Below, one piece after another: positions 52,699 through 62,972 of a DNA stretch of 64,000 bases. Source of the stretch: Linepithema humile (lineage: Eukaryota > Arthropoda > Insecta > Hymenoptera > Formicidae); contig NC_090129.1 in assembly GCF_040581485.1 (NCBI RefSeq), forward strand, positions 4,636,501-4,700,500, given 5' to 3'. The notes below the pieces were generated by a model. The model was not told the origin of the DNA. It was given only the letters and a program-made list of their open reading frames with translations, and searched no databases. Numbering within the stretch: the first letter of the stretch is position 1; every line of letters begins with the position of its first letter. A program made the translations under genes and the position numbers.

Positions 52699-52720
52699 CA
52701 GTGGTTCCCAAATTTTACTC
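52699..52720 (+). mobile_element. hAT-like terminal inverted repeat remnant
   Basis: cagtggttcccaaattttac begins at 52,699 and matches the widespread hAT-superfamily terminal motif (CAGNGGTTCYCAAA-type). The orientation implies an element body to the right. I did not find the matching right terminus (gggaaccactg) or an 8 bp target duplication of gtttggag nearby, so this is either a solo end or a truncated non-autonomous copy. No transposase reading remains. Confidence 0.4.
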
Positions 52721-55700
52721 TTCCGTCATGCGTTCAAAATGATATATAATTTGTTAAAAAAGAGAAAGTATTTTTGTTCAAGAAGTATATGATTACATAT
52801 CACATGACTGTAAAGAGAAATCGCTCGTTTCTTTATGTCCTTCGTTCGCCGAATTTTCACTTGGCTCGCAGCTGAAAGACACTGTTTTATAGCATATCGC
52901 GACAGCTCGACGTCGATCGAACAGAAATGCCGTACACGATGCCGCGGGCGTCTGTTGTAAATTTCACGGACATAGCTATCGGATGCAGGTCCTGTTTGCG
53001 CGCACACGAAGAAGCGGGGAAATGTTTCTCCTTCTCGCCGTCGTCGTCAAAAAGAGCGAGACGATATAACCTGTTGCTGTCGGGGGTTAGAACGGAGGAA
53101 GGGGGAAAGAGGGTATTTTATATTCATCTACCTCGTAAAGCGGAATAGTTGAATGCGATGCAGATACGATCGACGCGAGCTGCAGAATGTGCAAACGCCG
53201 GCGCGTCACACCCATATAAAGGATGATCACGGCTTGGCGCGGTCCTTTTTCTCCATGGCACTTATTATCCGCGAATCCGCGAACGACAGTTTGTGAGTGA
53301 CACTTTCATCCTTCAGCGAGTCAGTTGTCGGATAAACAAGCTTTTTGAAATGTTCGAAAAATCTGCATATGATTTTTATTGAATTTTCAATTGACGCGTT
53401 TATTGCAGCCCGCGTTAGATAGTCTATAATTCACGATAGAATTCGAAATAGAAATTTATTTATAACTTTATGTGATAAAAAACACATTTGAAACATAAAC
53501 ATAAATATAACACATTCAAATATTATCTATACGGCATATAAAATGGAATTGTATCTCGAATTCTGTCGTTGAATTATAGATCCTTTAAAGTAGCTTGACA
53601 AAAATCATTCACAATGAAGCGTGTAAGTATGCACATATGCTTGAAATTGGAGTAAACAGTATCTGAACACATTCGCAGTACACTTTCACAAATAATATTG
53701 AGATTTTATCACACTGCCGTAATAGCATAATTTCTATAAAGCGTTAGATTCGATCGTCGGATTAGATTAAAGAGATATAAACTATAAAGATATTTACCTT
53801 TGTTCGTGTTCTTTTGTAAAATTCTCGCGGCAACAACTCCGGTTTTCACATGTTGCGTGATGCATTAGTATTACACAATGATTTAATTTTCATTATAAGA
53901 CTTTTGTTTTAACACGTCGAGAGATTCCGAGGACTATGATTCGTCATGGTCGTTAGTCATGACGTATTATGACATTTTATGAGTCCTATTAACATCTTGA
54001 GGCCATAATTATAAAATCATAAACGATTCCAATTAACATCAGACACTGTAACATTGTATGTATGTTAATAAAATCGAATAAATTTCAAAGCAAAAAAAAT
54101 ATAAAATCTAATCACATTATTAGATACGAACCACTATTTTTCCTCTCAGCTGCTCGCAATGTTTAATAGACGGGTTTTCTCATACTTTGTGCACGCATGA
54201 AATACTTTCGTGCACGTGCAAAATATGAGCCATTTCGACGATGGGATAGCTTTCCACGCAATAGTTCGATGAGGTCGAGCATCAAAGTCAAAACACATCT
54301 GCGCAGTTTTCATAACGGGAACATAAAACGTTTCGCCTATTTGGCGAAGAATGCATCTTGACGTAGTCGACTCTTCTGTAAGGTAAAACTTTCCTTCGCG
54401 GGTGAGTCGTTAATAATAATAATAATAATAATAGATCGTTCGAGAGCACAATAGAGATTCGTGAAAGGCCCGACGTCTGCGTTTGCCTTAAATGCCATGT
54501 TAAAGCGCGCGAGCTGATCACAAAGAAATTCAGGACCGACATGCTCCACGTACTCGACAGTTGATGGGAAGATGACGAATGCGCTCGGCGGGAATTGCCT
54601 CGTTAACGATTTCGCGTAACTGCCATTCTTCTTTTAGATATATAGGTCACCGCGACGGCGAGGACAACGCGATCGTGTGCCAAGAATCTAGATCTGCAGC
54701 TGGGAGATGTTCCACACGCAAACGACAATGGTACGTGCAACAGGGATGCGCTGTGAATTCCGTAAAGTAGCAGTCGTTTAAGATATCGTCGCTTTATATG
54801 TAGCCTGGAATCTTCAGGATGTGACATTGTAAGTTGAATTGAAATTCGCAATTAAATTTGTTCGCTTATTTTCAGTCCAGTCGAAGCTGCCTCATAGATT
54901 TATCTATTTGTGTCAAATCGTTTCCAACTTTATTCCAAGACGCGCTCCTTTCCTATTTCGTCAATATTGATATATCTAAAACACTACGAATATTCTAAGG
55001 CTGTTGTCCGTATTTTTTTTTCTATATTGCGTATATTTAGCGAGAATATAAATACGAATTATAAATGCGCTGTTTATATGTAAATCGCTCTGCCTTTTCC
55101 AAGCGGTTGTTATGATAAAGTATGAAAAATGTCCTGTAGTTTATGCTATTATCATGAGTGCCTGCCAAGTGCAAAGGATACAAGGATGACGACTAAGCTT
55201 TATAAAAAAAAAAAGAAGGATTCTCACCAGAGAAGAGAGACGGAGGAAAGAAAGAAGCACGCATTAGCGCTCGTAAAGCAAGCGCAACATTCACCAGGTA
55301 TATCCACCGAGGGGGAAGGGTATCTGGTGGGGAGACCTTCTGATTACCGAGGGGACTCTCGTCCTGACTCCTGGTTGCAAGGAGGACATGGCGACGGAGG
55401 AGGGATATACCGACGATATTGCGCAACAATGCACCGCCACCTGCACTCGTTTCGTCACACGGCTTTAACAGGCTTGACGGTGGTTGCCCGTCCGGCTCGC
55501 ATTACTTTCGCCAATTAAGCCAGGCACAGTCGTTGTAATTTAAACTTGCGAATATGAAATTCCAGGATTATTCGGAATTCCGCAGACCGACGGAACGTGT
55601 CGCCGCCAGCCGTCTAATTCGCGGTCGACTCTCTTAGAAAGGCATGGAAAGGCGGATGCTCCGTCAAGTACATCAAGCGGGATGCTTACCCGACACAATC

Positions 55701-56092
55701 AGATATAGCAAGGAATATTCTCTTGAGCACTTGTCCACAGACGTTTGGATATGCAATCCAACGACACAAATGTTTGTAATGCTATTTGTTCCTGCTTTCA
55801 ACATATAAATAATAAAATAAAAAAGTAATAAATATACAATTTTTTAATAAAAAAAAATTTTTTCTCGTATATTCTTCTCTCTCTTTCTATAAAAATATAT
55901 CTTCTCTTGATTCTAGAAAATCTACAAAAGATGCAAAGTGAGGAATAGGTGTGCTTTTCATTTATGGTTGTTGTGCAATTCATATATACACTTTACAACT
56001 GAATTCATCTCTGAATTCATCGCTGCAGCTATGGACGCATTTAAAAAAAAACACAATCTGTCATATTTTGCGATGCTAAACTGACATTTGAC
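52721..56092. other. Intergenic DNA upstream of the CXorf65-like gene
   Basis: No coding exon is supported. It contains a CpG-rich stretch (52.9-53.2 kb), an (AAT)n run at 54,413-54,433 and a strong isolated donor-like site (cgt|gtaagtatg) at 53,621 directly after atgaag. I could not connect that site to any downstream exon. Frames at 55,129-55,518 have no domain. Confidence 0.45.
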
Positions 56093-56812
56093 ATGACGAC
56101 TATCATAAGAGTTAAATACGTTGGTAAGAGAAATTTTAAATTATTTTCTGAAAGTGAATAATTAAAAAAAATAGCATAATAAGTTATAAAATTATAAAAT
56201 AATTATAAAATTGTAATTATAAAATTGTAATTGCAGAATGTTTGTCAAATAACGATGACGTTGAATATTCAGAAACAGCATCTGTAGAGAGAGAGATGTT
56301 AGTGAATTTAAATTGTCCGATTAGGATGATACTCGATTATATAAGAAAAATTGCACGTGTCAATAGTACACGTAAATAACATGGAATAAAATAAAATTTT
56401 TTAGATATTAGCTATAAAAATAATTGTTATTAATCTGTCTATCTAGTTTTGATAAATCACGAGTTTTAGTTATTAAAAAAAACTTTTTTGATATTTTAGA
56501 AAACAATGTTTTCTAGGTGAATTTGATTTATGTGACGAAGTAAACTGCCAACTGAAAAATGTGTCCCTTTACGAACCTTTTACGCGTGGAACAGATATTC
56601 TTCAACCAGATTCAACATATTTCATTATCACTTTTGAACGTAACTAATTTAATTATTACTTTATGTATTTATTATAATTATAACAAAGGAGATTTCCAGG
56701 GGACGACAAAGGGCAGATGATAAACCTTACACCACTTTTAACTGGAAAAACAGCTGAGAAATGTTCTGATATTTTATCGAAGACACAAACCATTATGAAA
56801 AACTCCACCTAA
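56093..56812 (+). CDS. CXorf65-like small protein, four exons
   Basis: I assembled this gene from four short exons: 56,093-56,123, 56,237-56,371, 56,517-56,639 and 56,700-56,812. Donors are GTAAGA, GTAAAT and GTAACT, with cag, tag and cag acceptors. All junctions are phase 1 and the joined frame stays open for 133 residues to TAA. The product carries NCPIRMILDYIRKIARV, then EFDLCDEVNCQLKN, then DSTYFIITFER and LTPLL. This is the same order as human CXorf65, in which a cysteine, a helical HYIRK segment, IDLCDE, a TYYV strand and VPLL follow each other. The region before the first block carries an extra acidic stretch absent from the human protein. The family's biochemical function is not known to me. 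It converges on the crotonase gene, with 281 bp between stop codons. Exon joins are inferred, but four consistent phases make chance unlikely. Confidence 0.8.
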
Positions 56813-56843
56813 AAACCTATGCTTAAAAAGAATAGTAATATTC

Positions 56844-56862
56844 AATAAATCTAACAAATAAA
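56844..56862 (+). terminator. Two AATAAA signals, CXorf65-like gene
   Basis: AATAAA at 56,844-56,849 and again at 56,857-56,862, only 32 and 45 bp after the stop codon. They imply a very short 3' UTR, which fits the tight convergent spacing. Confidence 0.6.
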
Positions 56863-57074
56863 GTATGTTATTTAAACATAATATTATATAGTGCATGTGT
56901 TATTTAATTTAAAAAAATGAATATGAATACATGAGTATTTAATGTAATGGATTTATGGAATATACATAACCCAATCGCGCATTGATGAAAATACAAAAAT
57001 TAACAAATTTATTAGACGATAAGACATTCAGAGAGCTAAATTAAATTAATATGGCGTATACATTTTTATGTACA

Positions 57075-57080
57075 TTTATT
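57075..57080 (-). terminator. AATAAA signal, crotonase gene
   Basis: The plus-strand tttatt reads AATAAA on the minus strand, 14 bases after the crotonase stop codon. It would give an extremely short 3' UTR. Confidence 0.5.
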
Positions 57081-57093
57081 TAAACTAAATTGC

Positions 57094-58305
57094 TTAGAGT
57101 AAATTTTCATCTAATTCCCTAATACCATGATCTTGAATTGTAATATCATAAAACTTCCCGTGCTTTCCTATTCCATTATCAATAAATTTTTTAGCACCTG
57201 GTACACCTTCCTCTAATATTAAATGCGTTGAGTTATCCTTCTCGAACTGCAATAATTCATCTATTTGCTTCGCTGAAAATGTGGCAAAGTGCATTGAAGT
57301 GCGATCTGCCAGCAAACACTTTTGTGGGAATTTTATAAGAGAAGAAGCCAAATTCATTGCTGTACCCAGAGCTAAAAAAATATAATATTTAAGAATAGAA
57401 AGGCATTTGTATTATTATTACAGTATGTTTTTTTTCACTAAAATATCAAATAATTCAAAAAATTCTAATTATGAGAAGTTTAATACATACCTGTGCCATA
57501 GGATGTATATTTATTTGCAATTCCCCAATTAAATGCATCCTCTGCGTTAATTGCTCTTCCTGTTAATATAAGATCCATTGCTCTGGAATATCCAATCATG
57601 GCAGGTAAACGAATAGTACCTCCACATAAAATTGGGACACCGAAACGTCTGTTTAAAAAGCCCAACATTGCTGTCTCCTCTACGACTCTCAAGTCGCACA
57701 TCAGAGCGAGCTCGAATCCTATACCAACTGTATATCCACTCAAAGCTGCAATCAATGGCTTTTTGGATAATTCGGTTCTATTTGCCTAAACATAATTTAA
57801 GAAACTTTTAGCATTCTAATAAAATATTTAATTTCATAACTTTGGTTGTAACATGAATATACCAATGGTCCAAAATGTGGTATGCTCTCTTCACTCTCGC
57901 CATCATAGTCTGCAATTTCCTTCAGATCATAACCAGCACAAAAGTTGCCTCCTATTCCATGCAACACTCCCACTGATGTCTCTTCATTATTTTCAAACTC
58001 GTCCAATACTTCTGACAATAATTGTGCAGTTGCAACGTTTAGACAGTTTCTTTTCTCTGGACGATTAATACCAATTGTAGTCACTCTACCTATTTGATTC
58101 ACCAATATCGTTTTTTCTGAAACAATAAACATCATCGAAGCTTTCATCTGCATAGTCCATTATGGATTCTATTTGAAATATTTTTTTTACCTGCATTCTT
58201 GTCGACATTCGTATTTACATCTGGTTCTTGTGAGGTTAGTGTTCGTCGTATATTATTTCTCAGTGTTCGAGTGAATGGAACAGACAATTTTCTCAGAAAA
58301 TGCAT
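57094..58305 (-). CDS. Enoyl-CoA hydratase/isomerase family protein, mitochondrial
   Basis: Four exons on the minus strand, 58,305-58,191, 58,116-57,863, 57,785-57,491 and 57,371-57,094, join in phases 1, 0 and 1 to give 313 residues. The first exon encodes an Arg-rich, acid-free leader (MHFLRKLSVPFTRTLRNNIR), a probable mitochondrial targeting peptide. The rest is a full crotonase fold: INRPEKRNCLN (55-65), the first oxyanion-hole segment GGNFCAGYDLKEI (94-106), the second, GYTVGIGFELALMCD (140-154), then RLPAMIGYSRAMDLILTGR (182-200) and a C-terminal EEGVPGAKKF...GKHG tail. Of the two catalytic glutamates of classical hydratases, the first is kept (E148) but the second position is Asn (N168). 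Simple water addition is therefore doubtful, and isomerase, hydrolase or another acyl-CoA reaction is as likely. The acyl substrate is unknown. It diverges from the F-box gene. Confidence 0.88.
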
Positions 58306-59081
58306 TTTTGACACTGTATATTTCTCTAGCGATAGATTTTATATTTTAAATACAAGATGCTGTTTAATTTTTTCAAATGGCTATGTTGTATAACTTTACA
58401 ATCCATGCAACACCGGCATGTAAACACGCGTCTCCCTACTTTTCACTCTCACTATATATATACATATATTTAAAGTATCGAGACATCGAATTATCGATAC
58501 TATCGTAATGATGAAAAAGAGGCAATTATATAAAATGTTGAAACAATTTTTAATCTGTGCAGTTTTAACAAATTTGTTATTTAATATTCTTTAAAAAAAA
58601 TTAAATAATTTTATACAATAATCCAAAAAGTATTTCTCACTTTCTCTATTCTCAATTTTTTTATCTACTAAAATGTATATTTATGTTAATAATGTAATCT
58701 CGCATAGAGCTGTATTTTGCAATTTCCTATGATAAAAACTCGCTATTAATTGTTATCTGAATATGAAATATATTTTAAATTACAATATTTCTAAAATGGA
58801 TCAGAAAATTAATTAAATTTCAATTAATATTTATAGGAAAGAGTTTAGGACCTTTTCAAATTACAATCACAATCAATAAATTGAATAATTAAGTATCGAT
58901 ACGACGTATCACATAAATATATTTCCTTTTCACTGCGGAACGTACTTCAATCCATTATTCCTTTACGATCGATCGTTTTTGACAACAGCAGTCGACGAAA
59001 CCTAGAAAACGTACTGCCGACAGGAATTAAGACCGACGATTGCCTGGAAGAGATGAGGACGGGCCAAGCTGAAGCCGGGAG
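58306..59081. promoter_or_regulatory. Shared divergent promoter with two DRE sites
   Basis: The 776 bp between the start codons of the crotonase gene (leftward) and the F-box gene (rightward) must hold both promoters and 5' UTRs. Perfect TATCGATA palindromes occur at 58,492-58,499 and 58,894-58,901. This is the DREF/BEAF-type DRE known from fly housekeeping and paired promoters. Additional ATCGA half sites sit at 58,477-58,488. No TATA box is clear at a sensible distance. Function is inferred from fly biology. Confidence 0.5.
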
Positions 59082-59106
59082 ATGTGGGATCAGTTACCGG
59101 AGCTGA
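59053..59106 (+). other. Overlapping upstream ORF of the F-box gene
   Basis: An ATG at 59,053 opens a 17-codon frame that ends at TGA 59,104-59,106, overlapping the start of the F-box coding sequence (59,082) in another frame. If the 5' UTR begins upstream of it, ribosomes must scan past this ATG, so it could lower F-box translation. Confidence 0.4.
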
Positions 59107-61561
59107 TATTGACGCAGATATTCGGCTATCTCAACCGCGCCGATCGTGCCAGTGTCGGTCAAGTCTGTCAGTCATGGAATCACGCGTTATCCTCGCCTGT
59201 ACTCTGGCGATCCGTCACGATTTTCATCGATCGTGATCTACGCGGCGTCTTTCCTCTAGCAGAAGAATTGGCTGTAAGAGCATTTTCCACAAAAGAATTT
59301 TGCAGCAAATCTTAATCGACTAACATAGTAAAACTAATAAAATTAAATTATCTCAATCATAAATTTAGACAGGAAAATGTAGCTTGGGAGAAAGCTAAGC
59401 CATTTCAGAAAAATTGACAAAAGTAAATAAAAATGTATCAATATGCGTGTGAAAAAATTTGCTATTTTATTTTTATAATAAATATCTAAGTCCACAAGAT
59501 TTGCAGAGTTCTATCAAAGAATGTACTACTTCAAAAGATTTCTTATTGATATTTGATTCGAATCGTTTCAATAAATCCGACATTGATGACTGAGATTTTG
59601 ATACATTGTACTTGCCATTATTGTTGAACATCAATTTATTATCAAACTTCGCAGGCGAAGTATGGACAACATATGCGCAGCCTGGAGCTCGCTTTCTCGC
59701 GACCATACATCTTGCCAAGACAGATGAGAATTGGACACAATACTCAAGCCGAAGCCGGTGCCGAGTTTCTGTGGATTGTACGCGCTAAGAATGTGCAGCT
59801 ACGACAGCTGACATTGACAAACTGGGTCTTTGGCTATAAATGGGGCAATAGAGGAATGTTGCTTTGTGCCCTGGCGAATTTTCTGCGGTGTTTAAAGTGT
59901 CCTTTCACTAATCTCAAAGTAGTCGAGCGGAATTTATGAGTTGACCCTTTTTTTCCTAATTTGCAGTTGTCAACACAATCTCGAGAGCCTGAACTTATTG
60001 AACGCCGATTTTGGCGTAACTGACGTCTTGCTACTGCTGAAAAAAGTTGTTAAAGGATGCGGCGAACATTTGGTCTCCTTGGATCTTCGCGGTGCTTTCA
60101 GAGAGTGGCAAGCTCCTCACAACAACCCGAGGTAAGTAAAAATACTAGAAAGCACACATTCTACAAAAGTAAAATTAAATATTTTATATATTAATTACAT
60201 AGCGGAATAAATTATGTTAAATGAAAATTGCTATCAGCATTTATCCATGATTCTTATGCTATTTACAACACAATTAATTCACTGCAGGTTTTCATTTATT
60301 CTCCAGATATTTGCGCTTGCTGGGTCGTTTCCATGCGCTAACCCTCTTGAAATTAGACTATCCAGCATTATCGAATCACACCCTTAATGCTCTTGCGACA
60401 TCGAAAACGTTGAAAAGTTTATATATATCCGTAAGAGATTCAGACTCGAGACAGCACGTAGTAGCGGATGCTGCTTGGCACAATTTGGTGCTAGCTTGTC
60501 CCGATTTAAAAGTGTCCTATACTATAGGTATAACAGAATGTTGCTATACGTTAAGATCAGCTTTATCTTCATTAAAATCGATTCCATTCTTAAACCCACA
60601 AGATATGTTTCCTTCTATTTCCAAGATTGTGTTACTTCATGGTTTTCATGATATATCAAATAATCAATTGAACGCAATTAGATAAATAGTCTTTAAATGT
60701 TTTTATAAAACAGTCTTTTATATGGGAGAAGTAAAGAAATTTATTTTATATTATAAGAATAAGTTAAATTTACCTTTTAATACATTCCGTATAATTTTCG
60801 GAAGACTCTTGTGAGAATTCTTGCACCATTTAGCTTTTCAAGTTTGATTTTCAGTGAACATCTCGCATTATGAGGATATGCATTACTTGCTATTACCTAG
60901 CATCCCTCTAGCTGAATTCCATATATTCAGCGGACACGTATGGGACCAAAGCAGATCTCGAAACTTCAGAAGTACGATAGGTCTACTAATTGCTCAATAC
61001 ACAAACACATTAGGTATGTTGCAAACTATTTTCCAAGTTTAATGTACTCAGCAATCTGTTTGTCGAATTATTAAATCCAGTAAATTGACTCAAACTTTTG
61101 GTGCAAAAACACATTTATATCTGAAATTATTAATTACTATATTAATAATAATTATTATAACGATACTAATACACTTTTTTTCGCAGTCGAGGTCATGTTA
61201 CAACTTAGAAACAATCGTGAATCATTGGACGATTTATTGGTGTCCATGTTGATACGCTGCAAACGCTTGACGAGATTGCAGTACGATGGAATTATAAGGA
61301 GCCTCGAGACCTTACGCGACATATGTCAGCTTCAAGCTGAGTGTAAAACTCGTAAGTAGAAGCACTCGTTATAATGTTAATAAACTTAAAAAAATAAATG
61401 TGATTACAGAATTTAAGACGATACATGTGAAACCTCGGAACATTAATATTCAAAATCGTGCCGTTTTGAATGATATTAATTATCAGTACGATCGCAAAAT
61501 GCACGAGCAAGGAGTTGACTTCCGAGTCGAAGATCCCACTTCGATTCTATTCTTCTATTGA
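59082..61561 (+). CDS. F-box protein, FBXO39/FBXO33 type
   Basis: Seven exons (59,082-59,273; 59,655-59,887; 59,967-60,131; 60,307-60,527; 60,855-61,013; 61,187-61,351; 61,410-61,561) join in consistent phases (0, 2, 2, 1, 1, 1) to 428 residues. The N-terminus is an F-box (residues 2-45, LPELILTQIFGYL, then VCQSWN and LWRSV), the Skp1-binding part of an SCF ubiquitin ligase. The rest is leucine-rich-repeat-like and ends in SILFFY. The segments ESLDDLLVSMLIRCKRL, WHNLVLACPDLKV and the C-terminal KYDxK-like region resemble FBXO39 most, and the length matches that family (about 440). The target protein is unknown. The exon 2 donor is the weakest: 59,888 (gtgttt) fits, but a same-phase donor five codon-bases later in aaagtgtcc is possible. 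The ATG was chosen because it starts directly at the F-box. Confidence 0.88.
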
Positions 61562-62407
61562 TGATTTGTTTGGCTTCCATATAAATATCTTCTTTGAATT
61601 TTTTAAATCCGATGTTTCAAAGAACATTATACATTTTTCATGACATCATAACAAGTGCCTTTTTTTATTAAACAACGTAATGAGTTTTAAAATTGCCTAA
61701 AAAGAAAAATATTGAAATTAATAAATATTAACTCTAATAAAATATCGATAAAATTAAAATTAATACAAAGTAATAATTAATTTGATTTCGATTTAAGGAA
61801 ATTTGCATAGACCTGGAATGTTAAAATGTATATTTTATTCATCATTGAAATCTTGTATTTTAAATAAAGAATTTTACATCATTTCTTTCTTTAAAATATA
61901 AGATTTCAATCGAAGTAAAGTTCTAAGCTTACCAAATGACATGATTTAAGATTCTAGCATAAAAATGAATAAAATGTACATTTTAACATTAATGCGCATG
62001 CAATGTTTTATGTTCTAGTCTATATAAAATTCATAAAAAAGTATATGAAATATATTTTTACATTATATACGCAAAAATATGAGTAAATACATGGTACAAA
62101 AATGGCAATTATTAAAAATGACAGTGAGAGAATTTAATTATACTTTGAACCATATACTAGTGTTCAAGTATAGTGAATATTATTATGAGTATATATCACA
62201 ACCGGAAATATAAAAAGTATATAAATAATGATGTATAAAAAATAATGTTCAATTGTTGAAAAATATATCACATTGATTTTTAAACACTTTTAACAAAAGA
62301 TAGTATTTAAAATGTCTAATGTCTATCTAATATCTAATATTCCAATGTAAAAAATTTGTATTACAATATATTCATCCTTTGTTTTATGCAATAATACATA
62401 CCGCCAT
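61562..62407. other. Convergent intergenic region with inverted repeat
   Basis: Very AT-rich, no coding signal. Possible F-box gene poly(A) signals are ATTAAA at 61,667-61,672 and AATAAA at 61,720-61,725. A large interrupted inverted repeat occupies 61,817-61,990. Confidence 0.6.
61817..61990. repeat. Nested 26 bp and 21 bp inverted repeats
   Basis: Outer arms 61,817-61,842 (aatgttaaaatgtatatttt, then attcat) and 61,965-61,990 are reverse complements with one mismatch. Inside them, 61,844-61,864 and 61,890-61,910 are reverse complements over 21 bp with one mismatch, around a 25 nt loop. An unpaired insert of about 54 bp separates the right-hand inner and outer arms. It could be an RNA hairpin in the 3' UTR of either convergent gene, or a decayed MITE. 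Confidence 0.9.
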
Positions 62408-62820
62408 TATATTACTTACAATTAATAGTAAATACATCATTAACCTTTAAAAAGAGGTATTCTTGCCCTTTTATCAGTGCCATAGGACGGCTCTATTGTC
62501 AATAAAATTAAAAAATAAAATTATTTATCTTACCTATCATCCTGAGATCGAAAAATATATCTTTAATCATTAATCATTCTTGGAACTTTAGTTGAGTAAA
62601 AAATGTATAAGTATATTACTTACAATTAATAGTAAATAAACCATTAACATTTAAAAAGAGGTATCACTACCCTTTTTATCAGTGCCAGAAAGAAGGGCTC
62701 TATTGTCACTAAAGTTACAAAATAATTTATTATTTATTAACAATTATTTATCTTACCTATCATCCTGAGATTAAAAAATATATCTTTAATCATTATTCTT
62801 GGAACTTTAGTTGAGTAAGA
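62408..62820. repeat. ~210 bp tandem duplication, two copies
   Basis: Copy 1 is about 62,408-62,600 and copy 2 about 62,612-62,820. Shared landmarks in order are tattacttacaattaatag, ttaaaaagaggtat, cttttatcagtgcca, ggctctattgtca, atttatcttacctatcatc, tatatctttaatcatt and ttggaactttagttgagtaa. Copy 2 has small insertions, so the offset grows from 204 to 219. It lies 3' of the zinc-finger stop codon, probably in its 3' UTR or just beyond. Confidence 0.95.
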
Positions 62821-62972
62821 AATCTGTTAATGCATGAGTGTGTCCTGACGACAGTTCAAGACAGTTCGGTTCCAGAAACAGAATCAAGTGAATCACAATG
62901 TCTTTTAGACGCTTGTCTAAGCTTTTTCACCTTAAAATTGATTAGTTTTAGAAGCCCAGCTCAGTGATGATT

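Noticed and set aside
53606..53626. atgaagcgt followed by a strong GTAAGT donor
   Set aside because: It could be a tiny first coding exon, but no downstream exon could be linked.
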